Source of the DNA: Rhodococcus opacus B4
GTDB lineage: Bacteria > Actinomycetota > Actinomycetes > Mycobacteriales > Mycobacteriaceae
NCBI RefSeq assembly: GCF_000010805.1
Contig: NC_012522.1
Coordinates: 3,410,001-3,474,000 of the forward strand
Direction: 5' to 3'
DNA length: 64,000 nucleotides
Position numbers and translations under genes: made by a program. The notes beneath the pieces are model-generated. The model saw only the letters and a program-made list of their open reading frames with translations. It made no database searches and was not told the origin of the DNA. Below are positions 60,583-64,000 of the stretch, in pieces (within the stretch, counting starts at the first letter, position 1; each line of letters starts with the position of its first letter).

Positions 60583-61437
60583 GTGGCCTCTGGACCGTCC
60601 CCGCAGACTCGCGCACGTGACCTCGACCGGGTCAACGCATGCAGCCAACTCGACGCCGCCTACGCCGACGGCCAGCTCGGTGCCGGCGAGTACCACGACC
60701 GGTCCGCCCAGGCCATGTCCGCGAAGACCCTGGCCGAGCTGAATCTGCTGATCAGCGACCTGCAGCTGCCCTCGGCCGTCACGGAACAGGCACCCGTCCG
60801 GGCCCCGGGAACACCCCGCCGGGCGCTGCGGATCGCCGTCGCATGCGGGGCGGTGATCGCGGTCGGCGCGATCGGTCTCGCGGTCACCGAGCAGGACGGC
60901 CCGGACCCCGTCGTCACACCGGCCCCGGTGCAGGTCGAGAAGCCGCTGGCCCAGCCGGAGGTCGCGGTGCCGGCGGTCGAGCCGATCATCGTGGGCCCGG
61001 CGCAGCCCCTCACCCAGGACGGGATCTACGCCCTCTTCGAGCAGTACCGGCAGAAGTTCGGCGACCTCACCGTCCACGAACTGGGCTTGTACGACGAGTA
61101 CGCGATCCTGTCGCGGACGGCCCCGGACGCACCCGACAAGGTCGACCGGTACGACTTCCGCGGCGGATTCAAGGCGTCGGGCACCCGCACGCAGCGCCTC
61201 CCCGGAACCGGCGAGGTCGACCTCGCGCAGGTCGACGTCCCCGCACTCGTCGCGCTCATCGCCGACGCACCCCGGCTGATCGGCGTCCCGGACGGCAGCA
61301 TCGGGCACATCCTCCTCGCCGACGGCGGCAAGGGACCCACCATCAACGTGTACGTCTACGACAAGGCCCAGACCGGCGGCGGCTATCTGCGGGCGACACT
61401 CGGCGGAGACGTGTGGCAGGTGAATCCCGCGAACTAG
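60583..61437 (+). CDS. DUF1707 SHOCT-like membrane protein, tandem copy 1
   Basis: 284 residues, GTG start (VASGPSPQTRARDLDRVNAC) chosen to match the paralogue starts. DUF1707 domain at about 8-60 (LDAAYADGQLGAGEYHDRSA, LLISDLQLP), one transmembrane helix at about 80-103, and an extracytoplasmic domain (LFEQYRQKFGDLTVHELGLY, RYDFRGGFKASGTRTQ, VPDGSIGHILL). Function unknown. First of three consecutive paralogues. Confidence 0.85.
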   Translation: MASGPSPQTRARDLDRVNACSQLDAAYADGQLGAGEYHDRSAQAMSAKTLAELNLLISDLQLPSAVTEQAPVRAPGTPRRALRIAVACGAVIAVGAIGLAVTEQDGPDPVVTPAPVQVEKPLAQPEVAVPAVEPIIVGPAQPLTQDGIYALFEQYRQKFGDLTVHELGLYDEYAILSRTAPDAPDKVDRYDFRGGFKASGTRTQRLPGTGEVDLAQVDVPALVALIADAPRLIGVPDGSIGHILLADGGKGPTINVYVYDKAQTGGGYLRATLGGDVWQVNPAN

Positions 61438-61617
61438 GGTGCGTCTCCCAATCCCTCTCGGATGCACCTGGCGAAACAATCGTCGTCCGGCAAGGCGGAG
61501 GAGAAGCCGATACCGGGTTGTATCGGCGCCGACGACAACGCAGCAGGGCGGCGATTGGGCGCCAGGAGCGCCGAATGAGGATTGGGAGACACACCCTCAG
61601 CGCTCTAAGATCCTCGG

Positions 61618-62442
61618 GTGGCCAGCCGATACCCACCGAACACGCGCGCGCGAGACGTCGATCGAGCCAACACGTCCGCACTGCTCGATGCCGCGTTCGG
61701 CGACGGCCAGATCAACGAGGCGGAACACCGCGCGATGTCCGAACTCGCCGCGGAGGCCCGCACCCTGACCGACCTCGACGTTCTGGTCAGCGACCTGCAA
61801 CGGCCCGCCGACGCACCGCCGGACGCACGGCCCCCGCGCGACACCGCCAAGCCCTGGTTCCCGCTCGCCGTTGCCGCGGTCGCGGTCGTGGCGGCGGTCG
61901 GCGCCTTCGGCCTCGCCGACGGCGAGGACGCGGAGGCCTCCGTGACGCCCGTCGCGCAGCAGGTCGATTTCGATTCCGTCGAACCGGTGGTCGTCGCGAC
62001 CCCGAACCCCGTATCCCCCGAGGGCATGAAAGTCTTCCTCGACCGGTACCGCGCCAAGTTCGGCGACCTGATCGTCGACGACCTCACCCTGCACGAGGGC
62101 GGCCACGCCAGCCTCGAACGCGCGCTCCCACTCGAGCCGAACCGCATGGTGAGCTACGACTACCGCGGCGGGTTCACACCCTCCGGAACTCCGACCACCC
62201 GGAAGGTCGACACCCCCGTGTTCGACCTGTCGACGCTGAACCTCGACCGGATCGGCGGAACGGTCGCGGGCGCCCCGGTGAGCCTGAATGTCCCCGACGG
62301 AAAAGTCAGTCACATCTCGTTCCAGACCGACAACGGAGGCCCCACCGTGTCGATCTACGTGAACAACGAGTTCAGCGAGAGCGGACACATGGAACTCACC
62401 CCGTCCGGTGAACCTCTCAGCGTCCGCCCCTTCGGCCGATAG
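61618..62442 (+). CDS. DUF1707 SHOCT-like membrane protein, tandem copy 2
   Basis: 274 residues from GTG. DUF1707 (TRARDVDRANTSALLDAAFG, EAEHRAMSELAAEARTLTDL), a transmembrane helix (FPLAVAAVAVVAAVGAFGLA), and the same extracytoplasmic domain (FLDRYRAKFGDLIVDDLTLH, YDYRGGFTPSGTPTTRK, VPDGKVSHISF). About 180 bp follow copy 1 without a clear gene; 7 bp separate it from copy 3, so these two are an operon. Confidence 0.87.
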   Translation: MASRYPPNTRARDVDRANTSALLDAAFGDGQINEAEHRAMSELAAEARTLTDLDVLVSDLQRPADAPPDARPPRDTAKPWFPLAVAAVAVVAAVGAFGLADGEDAEASVTPVAQQVDFDSVEPVVVATPNPVSPEGMKVFLDRYRAKFGDLIVDDLTLHEGGHASLERALPLEPNRMVSYDYRGGFTPSGTPTTRKVDTPVFDLSTLNLDRIGGTVAGAPVSLNVPDGKVSHISFQTDNGGPTVSIYVNNEFSESGHMELTPSGEPLSVRPFGR

Positions 62443-62449
62443 GACGCAG

Positions 62450-63241
62450 ATGTCCAGGACCCCACTCGCCGGCATCCGCGCCCGCGACTCCGACCGCGCC
62501 GACACGTGCGGGCTGCTCGACGCCGCACTGGCCGACGGCCAGCTGTCCGCCTCGGAACACGCCTCCCGCACCTCCACCGCGATGCGGGCGAAGACGTTCG
62601 GCGAACTCGAACGCCTGATCGGGGACCTTCAGATCCCCAGCCGGCTCGCGGCCAGCCCCGTCGTGTCGCCGCGCCGCCGCCGGTCGCCCCGCCGATGGGT
62701 GTACGCCGCGATCCTCGTTGTCGCCGCGGCCGCCGTCGGCGGGATCGCCGGAGCCGTCGCGAACAGCGATCTCGGCCCGTCGAAATCGGTGCCGAACCTG
62801 ACCACCGGCGCCGGCCTGCACTTCTTCCTCGCCGAGTACCGCGCCGAGTACGGCGACACCGTCGCCGACGAACTCGGCCTCTACCCGGAACACGCCGTCG
62901 TCGACCGGCCGGCCTCCGGCAACTCCAGACAGTCCGACTCCTACCTCTACGACGGCGAGTTCGACGACTGGGGCAGCTCCTCCAGCCGCCCCGCCGACGA
63001 GAGGTCCTTCGACCTCGGCACCGTCGACCAGGTCGCGATCGCCGGACTCCTCGCCGGAGCACCCGAAACCCTGCGGGTCCCCGACGGGACGGTGGAGATC
63101 GTGTCCTTCCGCTACGAACCCGGCTCCGACGACGGATCGCCGACCATCTCCATCCACGTGAAGAACGCCGACGGCAACAGCGGGCACATGGTCGTCGGAT
63201 TCGACGGCGAGCCGTTCGACATCTACCCGTACGAGGACTGA
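62450..63241 (+). CDS. DUF1707 SHOCT-like membrane protein, tandem copy 3
   Basis: 263 residues. IRARDSDRADTCGLLDAALA, EHASRTSTAMRAKTFGELER, a basic cluster RRRRSPRRW then a transmembrane helix (VYAAILVVAAAAVGGIAGAV), and the outer domain (FFLAEYRAEYGDTVADELGL, VPDGTVEIVSFRYEPG). The outer domain differs most among the three. Ends the tandem; structured repeats follow. Confidence 0.87.
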   Translation: MSRTPLAGIRARDSDRADTCGLLDAALADGQLSASEHASRTSTAMRAKTFGELERLIGDLQIPSRLAASPVVSPRRRRSPRRWVYAAILVVAAAAVGGIAGAVANSDLGPSKSVPNLTTGAGLHFFLAEYRAEYGDTVADELGLYPEHAVVDRPASGNSRQSDSYLYDGEFDDWGSSSSRPADERSFDLGTVDQVAIAGLLAGAPETLRVPDGTVEIVSFRYEPGSDDGSPTISIHVKNADGNSGHMVVGFDGEPFDIYPYED

Positions 63242-63255
63242 AAGTCCGGCGGCCG

Positions 63256-63300
63256 TTCGCCGTCGCCGGGGTTCGCCGTCGCCGGGGTTCGCCGTCGCCC
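63256..63300. repeat. Tandem 16-bp repeat TTCGCCGTCGCCGGGG
   Basis: Two full copies (63256-63271, 63272-63287) and a partial third, directly before the 79-bp repeats. Slippage-prone GC-rich sequence. Confidence 0.75.
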
Positions 63301-63464
63301 AATGTGACATCCGTTCAGTCAGACGGCACCGGTGTGACATTCGGCGACGCAGCCACCGGTACCCGACCACCGCCCGACCACCCCCGCCGTCGCCCAATGT
63401 GACATCCGTTCAGTCAGACGGCACCGGTGCGACATTCGGCGACGCACCCACCGGTACCCGACCA
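63291..63464. repeat. Two 79-bp structured direct repeats
   Basis: Copies at 63291-63369 and 63386-63464 differ at two positions. Each carries an outer inverted repeat (GTCGCCCAATGTGAC with GTGACATTCGGCGAC, about 13 of 15 pairs) and an inner small stem (CCGT-N8-ACGG), like a REP/BIME-type element. Confidence 0.75.
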
Positions 63465-63518
63465 GGGTCGACAACCTGCGACGGCTTGTCCCATGTATCG
63501 AGCGGGCGTATCGTCCTA

Positions 63519-63535
63519 TATATCGGTGCGATATA
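63519..63535. promoter_or_regulatory. PadR operator
   Basis: TATATCG-GTG-CGATATA, a perfect 7-bp dyad in an AT-rich patch 48 bp before the padR start. AT-rich dyads of this shape are typical for PadR autoregulation. Confidence 0.65.
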
Positions 63536-63583
63536 GTTTTGAATCGCATCACACGGTTAGGTCGGGCGACTCAGGGGGTGGAC

Positions 63584-64000
63584 ATGCTCGAATTGGCAAT
63601 TCTCGGGCTGCTCCACGAGTCACCCATGCACGGATACGAGCTACGCAAACGGTTGACGGGACTCCTGGGCGCTTTCCGCGCCTTCTCCTACGGTTCCCTC
63701 TACCCGACGCTCCGACGCATGCAGGCAGACGGACTGATCGCCGAGGACGCAGGTCCTCCGGGGACCGTCAAGCGTCGCGCCCGCCGCGTCTACCAGCTCA
63801 CGCCGATCGGCAAGGAGCGGTTCAAGGAACTGGTCGCCGACACGGGTCCGCAGAACTACACCGACGATGGATTCGGCGTTCATCTCGCCTTCTTCAGCCG
63901 CACCCCCGCCGAGGCGCGGATGCGGATTCTCGAAGGCAGACGACGCCAGGTCGAGGAGCGCCGGGAGGGGCTTCGAGACGCGATCGGCAGAGCGAGCGGC
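63584..64000 (+). CDS. PadR-family transcriptional regulator (5' part; runs off the window)
   Basis: 139 residues visible. LELAILGLLHESPMHGYELR, KRLTGLLGAFRAFSYGSLYP and LRRMQADGLIAEDAG are the winged-helix domain of PadR proteins; GKERFKELVAD starts the C-terminal dimerisation helix region (subfamily with Vir-like C-terminal domain). AGGGGGTGG precedes the ATG. It probably represses its own operon and a neighbouring gene outside the window. Confidence 0.92.
   Translation, partial: MLELAILGLLHESPMHGYELRKRLTGLLGAFRAFSYGSLYPTLRRMQADGLIAEDAGPPGTVKRRARRVYQLTPIGKERFKELVADTGPQNYTDDGFGVHLAFFSRTPAEARMRILEGRRRQVEERREGLRDAIGRASG

Noticed and set aside
63256..63464. CRISPR array
   Set aside because: Only two 79-bp copies with internal dyads and no regular unique spacers; no cas genes.

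Overview
The window looks like a chromosomal segment of a high-GC actinomycete of the order Mycobacteriales, most probably a Rhodococcus of the opacus/jostii type (inference). The grounds are uniformly GC-rich coding DNA, the rpsF-ssb-rpsR-rplI-dnaB housekeeping block, a mycofactocin-type dehydrogenase, gas-vesicle genes with actinobacterial tails, WhiB, ANTAR and Lsr2-type proteins, and a redox-rich catabolic repertoire (P450, Baeyer-Villiger monooxygenase, amine oxidase, luciferase-like monooxygenase).

Layout. (1) 1-6.2 kb: a minus-strand catabolic operon (cupin, luciferase-like monooxygenase broken by an in-frame TGA, mycofactocin-type SDR, DUF35 OB-fold protein, thiolase-like protein) divergent from a cytochrome P450. 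(2) 6.3-22 kb: a stress and signalling region with a ScbR-like TetR, GAF/ANTAR proteins (one decayed), two CIRCE-type operators facing a tiny zinc-ribbon operon, two STAS proteins lacking the phospho-serine, WhiB, PAS, a MerR/Hsp20 pair, PncC, hemerythrin and a reduced gas-vesicle locus. (3) 22.4-33.8 kb: an amine-catabolism region (ALDH remnant, MoaF-like protein, APC permease, flavin amine oxidase, SDR, YtcJ-like amidohydrolase, SnoaL-like protein, MFS remnant) carrying two paralogous TetR regulators whose upstream regions share operators. (4) 33.9-38.3 kb: an orphan gvpA, a scrambled TetR, a 30-aa peptide ORF, a VOC protein and a decayed amidohydrolase. (5) 38.4-64 kb: largely intact core genes: YihY, a beta-lactamase-like protein, a stand-alone intein-derived LAGLIDADG ORF, dnaB with a class-3-type intein, ribosomal proteins and SSB, two GT-C glycosyltransferases, a BVMO/esterase pair with a divergent LuxR-type ATPase regulator, a bifunctional penicillin-binding protein, three tandem DUF1707 proteins and a PadR gene.

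Most notable points. dnaB carries a class-3-type intein in its P-loop, and about 0.4 kb downstream lies a second, free-standing ORF resembling a different DnaB intein that has lost the splice-site residues but keeps both LAGLIDADG motifs. A non-coding block of about 130 bp is duplicated upstream of both gvp loci, each time between gvp and a tetR gene. A small-protein family with the motif RWPDPSPLxxWW occurs twice, once in an operon under CIRCE control. Seven genes between 2.5 and 38 kb are broken by nonsense codons, frameshifts or internal deletions, whereas the 38-64 kb half looks clean.

No rRNA, tRNA, CRISPR array, insertion sequence or prophage was recognised. All comparisons with families are from memory; no database search was run.
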